Assembly: GCA_951812925.1 (NCBI GenBank)
Contig: OX638368.1
Location: 3,906,001-3,970,000, forward strand
Origin: Calliopum simillimum
Lineage: Eukaryota; Arthropoda; Insecta; Diptera; Lauxaniidae
Length of the DNA: 64,000 nucleotides
Direction: 5' to 3'
Shown: positions 12,640 through 25,351 of the stretch, one piece after another
How the letters are laid out: each line of letters opens with the position of its first letter
Position numbering within the stretch: position 1 is the stretch's first letter
Translations under genes and position numbers: made by a program
Notes under the pieces: model-generated
What the model was told of the DNA's origin: nothing
What the model saw: only the letters and a program-made list of their open reading frames with translations
The model's database searches: none

Positions 12640-13340
12640 CCTGTAGGACCGACGGAGTCGATTGTCTCAATAGTCCAACCTTCGGTCTAGTTTTATTGAA
12701 AGTAGTCCGTAATGGACTACACCTGAAACTAGAATAAATTCAATTGTATCAAAAATGGTCCAAATGTAATGCATTGTTCGTCATTTGTACCAAAAGTGGC
12801 CCAATTGTGTATCGATTGCGTTAGTGAAGTTATAATGTTACTGACTACGTACTGTTTAGCAGTTCGTCGATTGTGAAGAAGAGCAAACAATAGTGTATCG
12901 GCCTAGTAACTTGCGCTGCGTGGAGAGGCCCAGGCTCAAATCCTCAATTCGGTGATTTTCAATTTCAATTTTTATGTTTCTTTTAATTTGTACACAATTT
13001 TTCCGAAAAGTCTTTGGAGCAGAAAATGAAACATATATTCAACATAGCCGAGGTATAAAATAACTGAAAAATGTTCATCCACACTGAGATTCGAACCCGG
13101 AACACATTGCTCAGAAATATATAACAAACTCTTTAGCACATTTGGCTATGAAACCTTTTGACATTTTTGTATAAAATTTAAATTTCAAATTAAATTTGTT
13201 GAAATTTATAAATAAAATAAAAAAAAAATGGTCTTTTTCTGGTCCGAATGTAATCCATAAGGAGACAATTGACCTTTTTCTGGTCCGATTGTAATGCACA
13301 AGGAGACAATTGGTTGCGGCTCTAATGACAAACAATGTAA
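12640..13340 (+). mobile_element. TIR element family X, copy B, right end lost
   Basis: It starts CCTGTAGGACCGACGGAGTC and is collinear with 62435-63200 over about 700 bp. Similarity fades after AATGACAAACAATGTAAAA near 13340, so the right terminus is missing. It contains two facing tRNA-like modules: plus strand about 12887-12955 and minus strand about 13088-13152, with B-box-like GGTTCGAATCT. There is no coding capacity. Confidence 0.75.
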
Positions 13341-15705
13341 AACGTAAAACAGTTCGAACCGTACGTATCACGTGCTCAAACAGATAGGTCTACTATCAAC
13401 AAACAAACCAACCATTTCATTGAATTAAAACCAAAAGTTCGACTCCTTCAACATTGAAATTTTGAATTTCAAAGATTAAAAAAAGTGTTTTTATGTGTTT
13501 TCTCAATTGTTAATGTATATTTTTGTATGTGTTGAAGTTCATCAACTTTTTGGACATAGTATGTTTGTCCTGCTGCCATTTACCTACTGTGTATTTGTTG
13601 CTATTGCTGATGAACGCCGCTGGCTAAGCAGTTATTAAGTTATTAAACTCTGTCGGGTGCTTGGCCACGTATTTACACACACACACGCACATGCACAGAT
13701 ATAAACACAATCACATACATTCAGTAATGAGGTCCTTTGTTTATATTGTTGCTGCTGTTGTAGTTGTTGCTGTTGGTTGTAATGTGGTTTTAGGTGATAA
13801 GATTATATTTATGTGCGTTATCTCAGTTTCGTGTACTTTTTTTCTCTTTTTTTTTTTGGTTGTTGCTTTGGTTTACTAACTGTGCTTTTGGTTTTATTTC
13901 TCGTGCCCATTCATTTTAATGTAAACATTTTATGATGTTACCATCATGCCATTAAACGCAAAAGGTCTGCGGGTTTGTTATTGCTTGTGAACATTGCCCG
14001 AAACAATATATATATGGATATGTACAAGTACAGCTACATGAGCATATTAAAACTTACTTGAATTACATATCAAGCCTGGAATTAAATTTATTTCTTTCCT
14101 TAATGAAGTTCACAAAAATTTAGATTTCAATATTATGACATCGTGGCGTATGAATAATATTTAATTAATATCTTGAATACCGTAACAAAAATATACTGAA
14201 AAAATACTTGACTCTTTTTTAAGGCAAAATTTTAAACAAAAGTTTTTAAATTTCCACACAAGACTAATGTTGACTTAACAACCTTAAGTTACTTAAATTT
14301 TAAGCAGCCATTTTCCATTTCTAGCTTTTTTGTGCAGCAGTAAGCAATTGAAAGCTATGCTTCAGAAAAATGCGCTTAAATAACATCGCAGCTGTATTAA
14401 CGACATTTTAATTCTAAGTTTAATCAATCTGCGTTGATGAAGGACATGGCGTATGAGTGACGTACAATTATTTCTGTGCATACGCTGTACTTTACTGAGC
14501 TGTACAAATTTGATAATATTAAAAAGTTCAAAGCCACGTTTCATACCATACAGCTATCAAATATATTAAGTATTACAAGAAACCAAAAATATTCAAAATA
14601 TACTGCTATTTCAGAGCACACTTTGAACTTTTCTTAGCACTTATCTTCACTAAATGCTACATAAAACAAAGAGTCCTTTCTCTGCCAATTTTTTGCATAT
14701 GTTTCAAAAAACTTTAAATTGAAGTGTTACCCATACAAACTTAGTTTTTGTACTGAAGTGCTGTTTGTAAAACAAGTGCGACTTCGATAAGCAAAATAAT
14801 AAAAAATTCAAACAAAAGACAACAATCTTAAAAAAAATTTAATACAAAAAAAAAAAAATCTTCAAACAACAACGCACAAGTGAAGATTATGGTTAAAGAA
14901 GCACAAAACTGCTTAAAGCGAAAACGTTGAAAAACTGTCACAAAAAGCATTATGCAAAAATTGACAGCAAAAATGCAAGTATAAAGGAAAAAATTTATAA
15001 AAAGGAAGATTAAAATATGCAAAAAAAAAAAACGATTTGCCTGTTTAGTCCTTGCTCTCTCCTTCCCCTATGCGACAGCGCACTTGTGATAAATTTCAAT
15101 TACAATTCTCAAGAACGATTGAATTGAAATCTTAAGTTTTTTCGCCTCAAACACTGGAGGAGCTTCATATTTAGGTTTTTTTATTTATTTTTTGCACGCA
15201 TAAAAGAAAGAATTTGCACAGCATTCACTCAGTATCTTCGCATACATTTTTTTGGAAAATAAAAAAAAAAAAGACAAAACAGCAAAAAATACAAAAACAC
15301 TTAAAACGGCAAGGATACTGCGCTTTGTTCAATGTTATTGAGTGCTTTTTAAGCTACAAATGCGAAATACAGTGCACAGTGGCACTAAATTTAAATATTA
15401 AGAAAAAATGCATCAGTTCGCGTCGGCTGTTAATCAAAAAGAATTATTTTTTTTTTAAATTTGTTGCTTGAATCGTTTATTTTGTAAGTGGAGTTATAAA
15501 TAATGTCATGATCTGAATTGACGTTTTGTTGTAAACGGATAGAAAACTAGGACTCTGTACCCACCAAAAGCTTATTTGATGCTGTGGAATTGTTGTCATT
15601 CAGCTCTAAAAATAATATCCTTCAAATGACCGAATATCATGTCACATTATGTGTATGAAATTACTTTTGCTCAAATATGGACTTTAAATAAAAAAAAAAA
15701 CGGTT

Positions 15706-15836
15706 CATACTTTGACTTTATCAACATATTTTGACCTTAGCAACATATTTTCACTTTATCAACATATTTTGACTTTATCAACATATTTTGACTTTATCAA
15801 CATATTTTGACTTTATCAACATATTTTAACTTTATA
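15706..15836 (+). repeat. 19-bp satellite, left block
   Basis: About six to seven units of TTTTGACTTTATCAACATA lie directly against the left terminal repeat of the element at 15837-19511. The same unit in the same orientation resumes on its right side. The element therefore appears to sit inside one satellite array. Confidence 0.85.
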
Positions 15837-16489
15837 CAAAAAACATATATTCTAAAGAATGGCATTCCGGTAAAGCAACAATGTTTCGCAACTTTATCTT
15901 GTGCACAAGTCCAGTTGGCCTAAAATTTCGCCGCGTTGAATTGGTATTTTGCGAGCGCGAGAGAGTCTGACGAATACTCTGCTCACATATTGGTTTTTAT
16001 TTTGAGTTTCTCATTTGTGCACACACTCTGCTCTCTCTCTCTCAAATGTATAAATGTATTGAGGATCACGTGTAAATATAGGAAAAATCTTAAACATGTG
16101 TTAGTAAAATTTTAATTTTCATGTTTTTGTTGTACAACAAAACGAAAAAGTGTACTAAAGTAGTAGAAGTAGTGTCCTTTCAAAACTTTGATAAAATTGG
16201 TATTTTTTCATTTTCAGTGAATGTGATGCCTACAGTCGGTATGTTATCAACTTATTTATATGATAACATGAATTTTATGGAGACTTAAGACGTAAACCTG
16301 GAATTTCAAACAAATCAAATTTAGTTCAACCAATATGTAATTATTTTGTATTTTTTTTTTTAATTGGTCCAAAAATCGAAGGATTGGCATTTTTTGCTCA
16401 TCATCGTTTTTTCTCGTAGAGTAGTTCCTATAAGATTTTTGAGTTCACAAGAAAATGTTATTTATTTTTATTAATATATTTATTTATAT

Positions 16490-16522
16490 TAAAACCCGTG
16501 CAACGCCGGGTAAAACAGCTAG
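16490..16522 (+). mobile_element. Candidate Helitron 3' terminus
   Basis: ACCCGTGCAACGCCGGGT can form a hairpin with an ACCCG/CGGGT stem. It is followed after a few bases by CAGCTAG|T. A short hairpin just before CTRR, with insertion next to T, is the known Helitron 3' end signature. The matching 5' TC end was not found, so element length is unknown. Confidence 0.4.
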
Positions 16523-16523
16523 T

Positions 16524-17712
16524 TTACTATAAAAAGTTAGTACAACTCTACATTAAAAATAATTGTAACATTTTGCAAACCATTTTTTCTAAACTAATTT
16601 GAGGTCGCTTAACGCGAAAATCTCACTTATTTTTTAGTAATTTTAGCCGTTCCCGAGTTATTTGGACATTTCTTTTTTCGAGATTATAGCTTCATATACA
16701 TCAATATATTTGTATAACGCCAAATCCTATCGATTTTATTTGACCACTTTTACAAAGAATGACTAATGGCGCTTCTAACGAGTGCACCAATGATTATGCT
16801 CCGAACAAAATTAACTGAGTTATAGCAAGAAAAACTCAGATTTTTTAAAATTTTTTTAAAATTTTTCAGATCGTTTCCAAAAAATTATTTCGCAGTTTTA
16901 TACAATGGTACATTTAATTGCAAACATTTTAAGCTTATTTTGAGCAAAATCGAATGAAATTTCGAGAAGATATTAAGGTTTTAGTGTAATGGAGACATTT
17001 CGATTTCTTCCAAAAATTTGTATTTTTGATACAATTGCAACATGATCCTCAATGTTCTTCTACAGAAAATGATGAGAAGTTATCTAGAGCATCTTCAAAA
17101 TGTTCAATAAGTGTATAGTAGCCGATCGGAAGACGAAAAATTGGATCTGTTGACTTAAGCTGAACATTTTGAAAATACTCTGGACAACTTCTCATCATCC
17201 TTATTGCACTAAATCTTTAATATCTTCACAAAATTTCATTCGATTTTGTTAAGAATAGGCTTAAAATATTTGGAATTTAATGTGTCATTGGATAAAATTG
17301 CTAGTAAAATTTATTTAGAAACAATATATGCAAAAAACTTAATGTTTCATTTGACGTTGATATGAAAATTTTAAAAAATTTTTAAAAAATCGAAGTTTTT
17401 CTTGCTATAGTTCATTCAGTTTTGATCGGAGCATAATTATTGGTATACTTATTAGAAGCGCCATTACTCAGCCTTTGTAAAAGTGACAAAGTAACATCGA
17501 TCGAACATGGCGTTATACAAATATATTGACGTATATGAAGCTATAACCTCGAAAATAAAAATGTCAAAATAACTCGAAAATTCTTCAAAAGAATAAAAAA
17601 TAAGTGGGCTTTTCGTGTTCAGCTACTCCAAATTAGTTTAGAAAAAAAAAAAATAGTTTGCAAAATGTTACAACTATTTTGAATTTAGTGTTTTAGTCAC
17701 TTTTTATAGTAA
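16524..17712. repeat. 1.19-kb near-complete palindrome (fold-back)
   Basis: It starts TTACTATAAAAAGT and ends ACTTTTTATAGTAA. Matching landmarks run inward on both arms: TGTAACATTTTGCAAAC, CTAAACTAATTTG, GTATAACGCCA, AATGGCGCTTCTAA, ATTATGCTCCGA, CTATAGCAAGAAAAAC and ATGATGAGAAGTT. The centre is near 17118. The arms are roughly 590 bp with scattered mismatches. A transcript would form a long hairpin. No protein is encoded. Confidence 0.85.
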
Positions 17713-19511
17713 TTGCTTAAATAAAGAGTAAATCAAATGCACTGACAAATTTTTGGTAAGCTTTTATAGCATGAAAAAAAAGCCCACCTTTTTATGTGTA
17801 TTACCTTACGTTAAAGACCGATAATATTTCAGAACCAAGAATCTCAAAATCGGTTTGTAGTTTCCTTGCGAATTTCAGCCTGAGAGTTTGGATTTTTTTA
17901 AATTTTTGTCAAATACGGCTTTTTTTGAGTATGAGCGACTGTATACCCTAAATACCGTAAAAATGTGTACTATTATATCCCAAAAACTGTAATAAACATA
18001 TTTTGCTATATTTTGTCCCTGATAGTCATCTTTCCACAGCTAACAGTTTGTGCGCTAGAGACCGATTTTCGTAAAAAAAACCGAATTTTTTGAAATTTTT
18101 ATTTTGTAGTGACCTTTTGATATTTTTGCTTACAAATTTTCCTAAAATTTTAGAAGGGAACATAAGAAAAAGTTAAAAGCTTCAAACGTGGTCTTTGAAT
18201 AAGGAATCGGTTGGAATTTACGCAAGATATAAGAGTTATAAGTGAGAGATATAAGAATATTTTTTTATTGTGCAGATATAATTTTTGGTTATTTTTTTGT
18301 ATCACAGAGTATATAAAAACTGTGAACTCCAATAAAAGGTGTCAAATTACTGGTGAGCACTGACTGAATAAAAAAAAATGTTTTTAATATAAATTTAACG
18401 ACTGATTTTTGAAAAAAGGTCGAAAAACGGTACTTTTGAAATGCTGAATTTGAATTTGGTCTCAGAATTGCTCCGTCGCTTATGGTTTTCGGGATATTCT
18501 AACCTAAAGTTAAAAAAACCGATTTTTTGAGGTTATATAGATTACGCGCGAAATGGTTTTGATATTTTCTACTAAGTGCATCATTTAGCACAATTCTTCG
18601 TCTTCAAAATGAGCTGCAAAACGGTTGTATTTTGTTTTTTCTTTAAAAGAAAGATCATTTCAAAGACATGGTAAGAGTCAAAAATCATATGAGAATCCAC
18701 TTCTGAAAAAAATTGCTTAGAAACTTCAAATTACCGTCATTATTAACCTTTATTTTTTGTCTGGAAAATAATTTTTATGCAATTTTGATAAAAAAAATAT
18801 AACATCCCTAAAATTCGGATTTTGACTTAAAAGACCATGTGACATATGCGAAAAAAGTGATGCTATCGGCCTTAGCTCGGTGAATTTTTACCCGACTTTT
18901 ATAGAATATATTTTTCTATAGAGCTTAAACTCTTAACTTTCAAGCAAATTTAATTAATTAATTAAGTACAAAAATTATACCTTGCTCTGCTAATTCTGTC
19001 CAAAACTTAAAATTAAAGAAAACGTACCAATTAGAAATTTTTTAATAAAGAATCATTAAGAAATTACAAAAATAAAATGTATTTTTCTTGCGTGAAATAG
19101 CCCATTTATACATATAATTTTCTAAATCTAAAGCGCTTAATTAATCCAATTGTAAAGTTTTGTGATTCTATTTGATCATGTTGCAATTTAAATAAGTTGA
19201 AAATATACCGACTGTAGGCTTCTCATTCATTGAAAAATGAAAAATACTTCTTTTATTGAAATTTCTAAATTTCTACCGCAATGTATGAGAGAGATCTGCA
19301 CAAATGAGAAACTCAAAATAAAAACCAATATGACAGCAGAGTATTTCTCAGTTGCCTAACAGAATTGCAGAATCTCGTCGGATTCTCTCGCGCTCGCAAA
19401 ATTTCAATTTAGTGCGGCGAAATTTTAGGCCAACTGGACTTGTGCACAAGATAAAGTTGCGAAACATTGTTGCTTTACCGGAATGCCATTCTTTAGAATA
19501 TATGTTTTTTG

Positions 19512-20005
19512 CTTTATAAACATATTTTTTTACTTTATCAACATATGATATTTTGACTTAATCAACATATTCTCACTTTGTCAATATATTTTGACTTAAT
19601 CAACATATTTTCACTATATCAACATATGTTGACTTCTTCAAAATTTTTCGACTTTATCAATAAATTTTCACTTTATAAATAAATTTTCAATTATCAACAT
19701 ATTTTGACTTTATCAACAAATTTTCACCTTATCAACATATTTTCACTTTATCAACATATATTTACTTTCCACATTTTTCACTTTATAAACATATTTTGAC
19801 TTTATCAACATATTTTGACTTTATTAGCATATTTTTACTTTATAAAAATTGTTGGACCTAATCAACATTTTAGATCTCATCACCATATTTTCACTTCATC
19901 AACATTTTTCGAAATATTCAATATATTTTAACTTTAACAACGACAGTTTTCGACTTTATAAACATATTTTGGCTTTATAAACATTTTGTGACTTAATAAA
20001 CATTT
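19512..20005 (+). repeat. 19-bp satellite, right block, degenerate
   Basis: About 25 units related to TTTTGACTTTATCAACATA continue to the right of the long-TIR element. Decay increases with distance: CTTCATCAACATTTTTCG, then CTTTATAAACATATTTTGG. The block fades out near 20005. Confidence 0.85.
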
Positions 20006-20044
20006 GTTGTCTTATTTAATGGAATCAATGATTTGGTACATAGG

Positions 20045-20340
20045 GAGGCTGTAATGTTGAGTTTTGGTTTTCAACAATGATGTTTGAACCCTAGGGACAG
20101 AAAAGGTGAACTAGACAAAGACATAGTATTCTATCCACAAAAACGAGTGACCTCTAATAAAATCAAAAGTTACATGAGACAATTGGATGTAGGGTTTCGG
20201 TGTTCGACGAAGATGTTTGAACCCGAATGATAGTATAAGAGGATTTCTGTAGTAAAATACTTGCTAGTCGATTGACGAAAATGTTTGGTTCCTAATAAAT
20301 AAAAGGAGATCTACGATAATAAGTCTCTGTGGAACTGCGA
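20045..20340 (+). repeat. Weak tandem repeat, ~120-bp unit
   Basis: Three diverged units share ATGTTTGAACCC or ATGTTTGGTTCC preceded by a TTCRACAA/GACGAA-type stretch, near 20082, 20213 and 20280. No ORF is present and the family is unidentified. Confidence 0.4.
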
Positions 20341-21507
20341 TGTGGTAGAATAAGGCATTCGACAAAAAGCTTAAACAAATTTATAATTTAAAATTAAAAG
20401 TTGAGCTTCTGTATTTTGGCTCCCATATGATTGAACAAGCTGATGATCTTAACATTTTGACAAAATTTGAGCAATTTTTAAAAATTTATATAAACGGCTC
20501 TTTCATTAACTACCAGAACAATATTTTCAGGTAGCTGTCGTAGTTTCTGAGATAGACAGAGTTTTTACGTTAAAATTACGCATTGAACAAAAATTTACCA
20601 AAAATCGTAAAAATTGCAACTCAAATTTTAAAATTAAAATGATGACTAAAAATAGAAACGCTAATTCATTAACTTCACAACTTTTAAATAAAATATTGAA
20701 CAAAAAACCAAATTTACTTGATATCTTTCTACACTTTCCATACTGCATATATGTGCCAAGTGCACGTGTGTTTGTCAATTGTTGCGAAAAATATTCAAAA
20801 GAAATACCGATTTTTTTGAAGTTGACATTAAGTGGTAACAGCATCAGCAGCAGCAGCAACTTCAAGAGTCTGCTCCACTTTGTGTTACACTACACTCTGT
20901 GCTGTTGTCTGTACTTTTGGTGAATTCACCCTGCTGTCAGTGACAGCATAAAGCATTGACAGCAACATATATAGCGATTTTCAAAGGACACAAGGCACAA
21001 AGACAAAATTTGGCAGGGATAACAATTTTTTTCGTTTTATTTAATTTTTTATTTATTACATTTTTTTAAGCGGCAAAATAAAAACTGCTATCAAAAGAAA
21101 AACAGAAAAATTTTGTTATTAAATTGCGCCAATTTTACTATTTGTTCCAGCTTGGTAAGCATTTAACACTGACATTAACACACAAATATACAAAATTACA
21201 CACATGTGATACATATTTTCTTTTGACCTGACACATAAAAGTTGTAGAAACATTAAAATTTTGTATTTATTTGTTACTACGTCAACTAAGTACTTTTGGG
21301 ATCTTTTGTTTCAGTATTTTTTTTTTTACTTTATTTGATATAACTTTGATGGAATTAACTTTTTCTCAGTTGTTTTGAATTGCTAGTGCTTAAACTTTAT
21401 TAAATTAAATATTTTCTAGCTCAATATTTACAAAATACAATTTTAGAAATGTTTGCACAACAGAACGTATGAGTAACTTTTATTAATGAAAGATCTAGCC
21501 ACGGATT

Positions 21508-21645
21508 CACAGTCATTAGTTTTAGTTAACTAGTAACAAGGATTTAAACAATAATATTTTCTTTTCAGTCATAAGTTAACCATTAGTTAAACTCCCGAAA
21601 TTTCATTGGTTAATTATTAGTTAACCAACAGCTGATGACTAGTTG
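21508..21645. repeat. Small hairpin-type repeat
   Basis: AGTCATTAGTTTTAGTTAAC at the left is mirrored by GTTAACCAACAGCTGATGAC at the right. Further GTTAAC motifs lie between. This may be a small MITE or only local inverted duplication. Confidence 0.4.
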
Positions 21646-23177
21646 AATGTACTAATGCGGTGATGTTATATTTCAACGTTTCGATGAGTTCCTATAGAAA
21701 TGTCTAGTTAAAACCAGAAAAGGAAACTCTTGCTTAAACTTAACCCATTTTCTTCAATACTGGAAGGAAAATTGGTGTCTGACAATATTTTGGATCTTTT
21801 GACTATTCGAAAATATTTTTCACCACTTGAAAAATACCTTGTTGATATACCTTTCCTAAAAATATAAAGAAATGACAATGAAAAAAATTAATGATGAGGC
21901 TTTATAGCCAAAGAACTAATCCAACATTCGCATTCCTAAAATCAACACCTGTTAATACGAGTTACGAGTCAAAGTTAGTCTTCGATTAATCGAACGACTT
22001 TTTTGAAAAAGGGCTGCCTATTTATATGCCAAAAGCCTTTTGTGTTTTGTCGACCAGGGAAGGGTATAAAAACTTATAGTCAGATCGAAATGGTCGAATT
22101 TCGGCCACAAGGCGGTCTTTAGTACTTACAAATGCATATTATACTCTCTTTGATGATTTTTAAGAATATTTAACAAACTTTTGTTCTTAACTTAACTAAA
22201 AATATTTTATTAAAACTGTGAGTTGTTGTCACTTAAATACGTATGTTTATTTTACTTTAGTCCCAGTTCAGATATATGTTAACAATTTGTTAAAAATTGT
22301 AAATAAATTGTTGAACCCTTGAAGCTCTTTTATTTTATTTTCGATTTAATAAAATTATGTTGCCTTTAGAATAAGTAAAAGCTTTTGCAACAAATTTCAA
22401 GAAATTCTATAGCTTTAGTAGTTGTGATTGGAGTTATTTTCTATGCACACACTTACATGAAACTATATAGAGTGTCACTATGAATAAACTTGTAAGTAAG
22501 GATGTTAAGGATTCAATTTAATTGGGATGATGTGACGTAGTATGCTCCTATTTTTGGTTTGACTTTAATTCCATGAAAATTCTATAAACACACTTTTTTC
22601 TCTATTTATAATTTTACCTATGGAGAAAGCAAAATAAAATTATTAAATTTTATGTAAAATATGTAAAAGCACTTAATAAAATAAATGAAAACATAAAAGT
22701 AAACGGACTAACTGACAATCTACTGCTAAAACAAAAGCAGCTTTCGATTAAAACTAAGGAAAAAATTTCCTTTAAGTACAAAATTATTATGAAATCCATT
22801 TGGAAATGGGGTCAAAGTGTCGTGGCGGCATAAAGAAAACTGGACGCACTCTCTCTAAAGAATAAGCCAATAAGTACTACAAATAATGAAAACAAAATGG
22901 TAAAGAAAGAAAAAAAATAACAAAAAAAAAGGTTAAAATTCATTTAATGTACTAAAGATTGAGGAAAACATTTCTGTTTTTCGCTTCTAACGTTTTAATC
23001 TAAAAAAATAAGAAAGAAATTAATGAAAAACTGCCAGGCCCAAAATAAAACTTATAAAAGGAACAAAAACCCACGTAAAAAGCAGTGAGGGAGCAAAAGC
23101 GCATGAAAAAAAAGGTAGTTTACGCAATTAAGGAGTTTGTTAATTTTTAAGTAACAAATGTTTGCGGTACCCATGTT

Positions 23178-23207
23178 ATTGTTGTTGTTGTTGTTGTTGT
23201 TGTTGAT
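23178..23207 (+). repeat. (TTG)n microsatellite
   Basis: A run of about nine TTG units lies in intron 2. Confidence 0.85.
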
Positions 23208-24094
23208 TTTAATTAAATATTACGCCAACAGAAAACCGCACACAGAAAAAAAAAATAGGAAGTTAAGTTTTAAAGTCTTTTTTATTTCTAATAAAAGGTA
23301 CTGCAAATGGTCTAATTTCAAATATTTATTTTGTTAAGCAGAAAAATGGCTTAATTTTTTGCGAGTAAAAAAAAACTTTATATATTTTATTCATATATTG
23401 TGTTTTTACGTGGGGAATATTTTTCATCACACACAACGAAATACAATTTTTCGCTAAACAAATATGACTTTAAAAGAAAAATGTTACTCATACAACATGT
23501 TATGCTGGGTTATTATACGCTTTGGAATGCTTCAAGCATTTCAAATTTTACATTTTAGTGCGCATCAATCATACCCTACGCTAAATTACATATAAATATT
23601 AATTGAAATTCTCATTAGAAATTCGCAAAGGGATTAAAATTGTCAATGGTGTTTTTTCTGTCTTTAGCAATTTGTAGCAAATTAATCAGCAATAAATTTC
23701 AATGTTGTTAATAAGTTTTTTTTTTCGAAGCTCTCAAAGGAGCTCAAGTTTAAATGTAAATGACTTTGACCCAATTTCGCATAAAAAATATAAATAAACT
23801 GTTTGAATATGCATTAATTAGAAGCCACATTCGATATCAAAATTCGTCTAAAATATTATCGCATATAGCTTTCAATCATAGGCCTATATTGATGAATGTA
23901 AAGCAATAAAAATTAAAAATTAATCATGATTAAATTATTGCAGTTGAATTTAAATAAGTATTATAATAAAAAATTCAAATTATCTAACCACAGAGGAATT
24001 CATGTGCAATTACTTAGAACACAAAAATTCATATTTTTGTCAAATTGTTACATTAGTATCATTATGTGAATAATAATATCAACACAAATATATA

Positions 24095-25351
24095 CACTGA
24101 GAAAACAGTATTATTATATACATCAAAATTTGGTAATAATTCACAAATAATATATTTGATATAGGCGAATCGAATATTTGATATTATTTAATGAGTGGAA
24201 TATTTGAGCAATTTTCTTGGTTCAATCGTATATTTGTTAATAATTACCAAATATATGTTTAAATATAAAGACAATTATTATTTTGAATTTAGACCTTTAT
24301 TATTAGCAATGTTTTTGTTAATTAGGAACTAACATAACAATACTTGCTAGGATCACGGCGACATCATAAAATATAATATTTGTTATAAATTAAAAATAAA
24401 ATTCTTCTCTGAAATTGGAATGCACTCGCCAAGTTGCAAAAAAAAAAACAAAAAAAATCTTGTCTGGGGGGGATTGAACTCATACCACCGGGGCATTTTT
24501 ACCAGCTACGTTTGTAACCTTGGTTCATTGCAATCGTAAGAGGGAGTCCATGTATAGCGAATTGGAACTATGCCGCGCGTATTGAATTCTTTAAACCTCT
24601 GGACGCAATGACCGAATGTAAATTACTGAATCTTACAGCTTAACAATCAGAACTACAATATATTATTACTAAAGATGTTCTACATATACAAATTGAAATG
24701 CGAAAAAGTAATAACGAATCACAAAGTCAATCAAACTGAAGTAAAAATATAAAATAAATAATTTACAAAAAAAAAATACTTTCTTGTCTGGGATTTGAAC
24801 ATACACCCCCAGGATATCAGTCAAACGTCTTACACATTGAGCTAACTCTTTCTTCGTTTGTAGCGATTGTTATTTTGAATTAATTTTAAACAAAAAGTCA
24901 AACAAAAAATTTAACAAGTATTGATTGTTTTTCGTAACTTTTGAAAATAATGTTTTGAAAATAATGTCAGTATGTTTTTGAAGTTTTTCAATACTTGTTG
25001 ATTTTTTTAAATGACTTTTTGTTTAGAATTGAAGTAGATAGAGTTAGCTCAATGTATAAGACGCTTGAGTGATAAACTGGAGGAGCTGGTTCAAACCCCA
25101 GACAAGAAATTTTTTTTAAAACTATTTTTTTTTTAGAGTGCGTTCGAATCCCGGACAAGGTTTTTTTTTAAGTTAAAGCAAATATTTGACATTCCATCAA
25201 ACAGATATCAGTTTTGGCCCAATCAACAATATTTCAAGGTCCAATTAAAGGCATATTAATATTTACCGAAATTTGTTAATTATTAACAAATATTTTCTTA
25301 ATTGCTCAATCAAATATATTTCTTTGATGGAAACATACTCTATTCTCAGTG
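24095..25351. mobile_element. TIR element with nested inverted tRNA-like modules
   Basis: The left end CACTGAGAAAACAGTATTAT and the right end ...ATTCTCAGTG are inverted repeats, each followed outward by TA, a likely TA target duplication. Sub-terminal sequences are also inverted copies: AAATATTTGTTAATAATTAAC at right, with a related stretch at left. The centre holds a ~125-bp inverted repeat, 24783-24927 against 24985-25107. tRNA-like modules lie at about 24459-24515 and 24783-24850 (minus) and 25041-25107 (plus), with a T-arm-like piece at 25139-25160 (plus). There is no transposase. Confidence 0.65.

Larger units (their letters stand above)
15837..19511. mobile_element. 3.7-kb element with ~300-400-bp terminal inverted repeats
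   Basis: The left end reads CAAAAAACATATATTCTAAA then GAATGGCATTCCGGTAAAGC; the right end is its reverse complement. The repeats continue through TTGTGCACAAGTCCAGTTGG and GAGAAACTCAAAATAAAAACC (seen inverted on the left). They reach a shared GCCTACAGTCGGTAT at about 16230 and 19215. The interior holds a Helitron-like terminus, a 1.2-kb palindrome and unidentified AT-rich sequence (17.75-19.15 kb). No ORF above about 60 codons looks coding. It is a non-autonomous composite relic. Confidence 0.7.
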
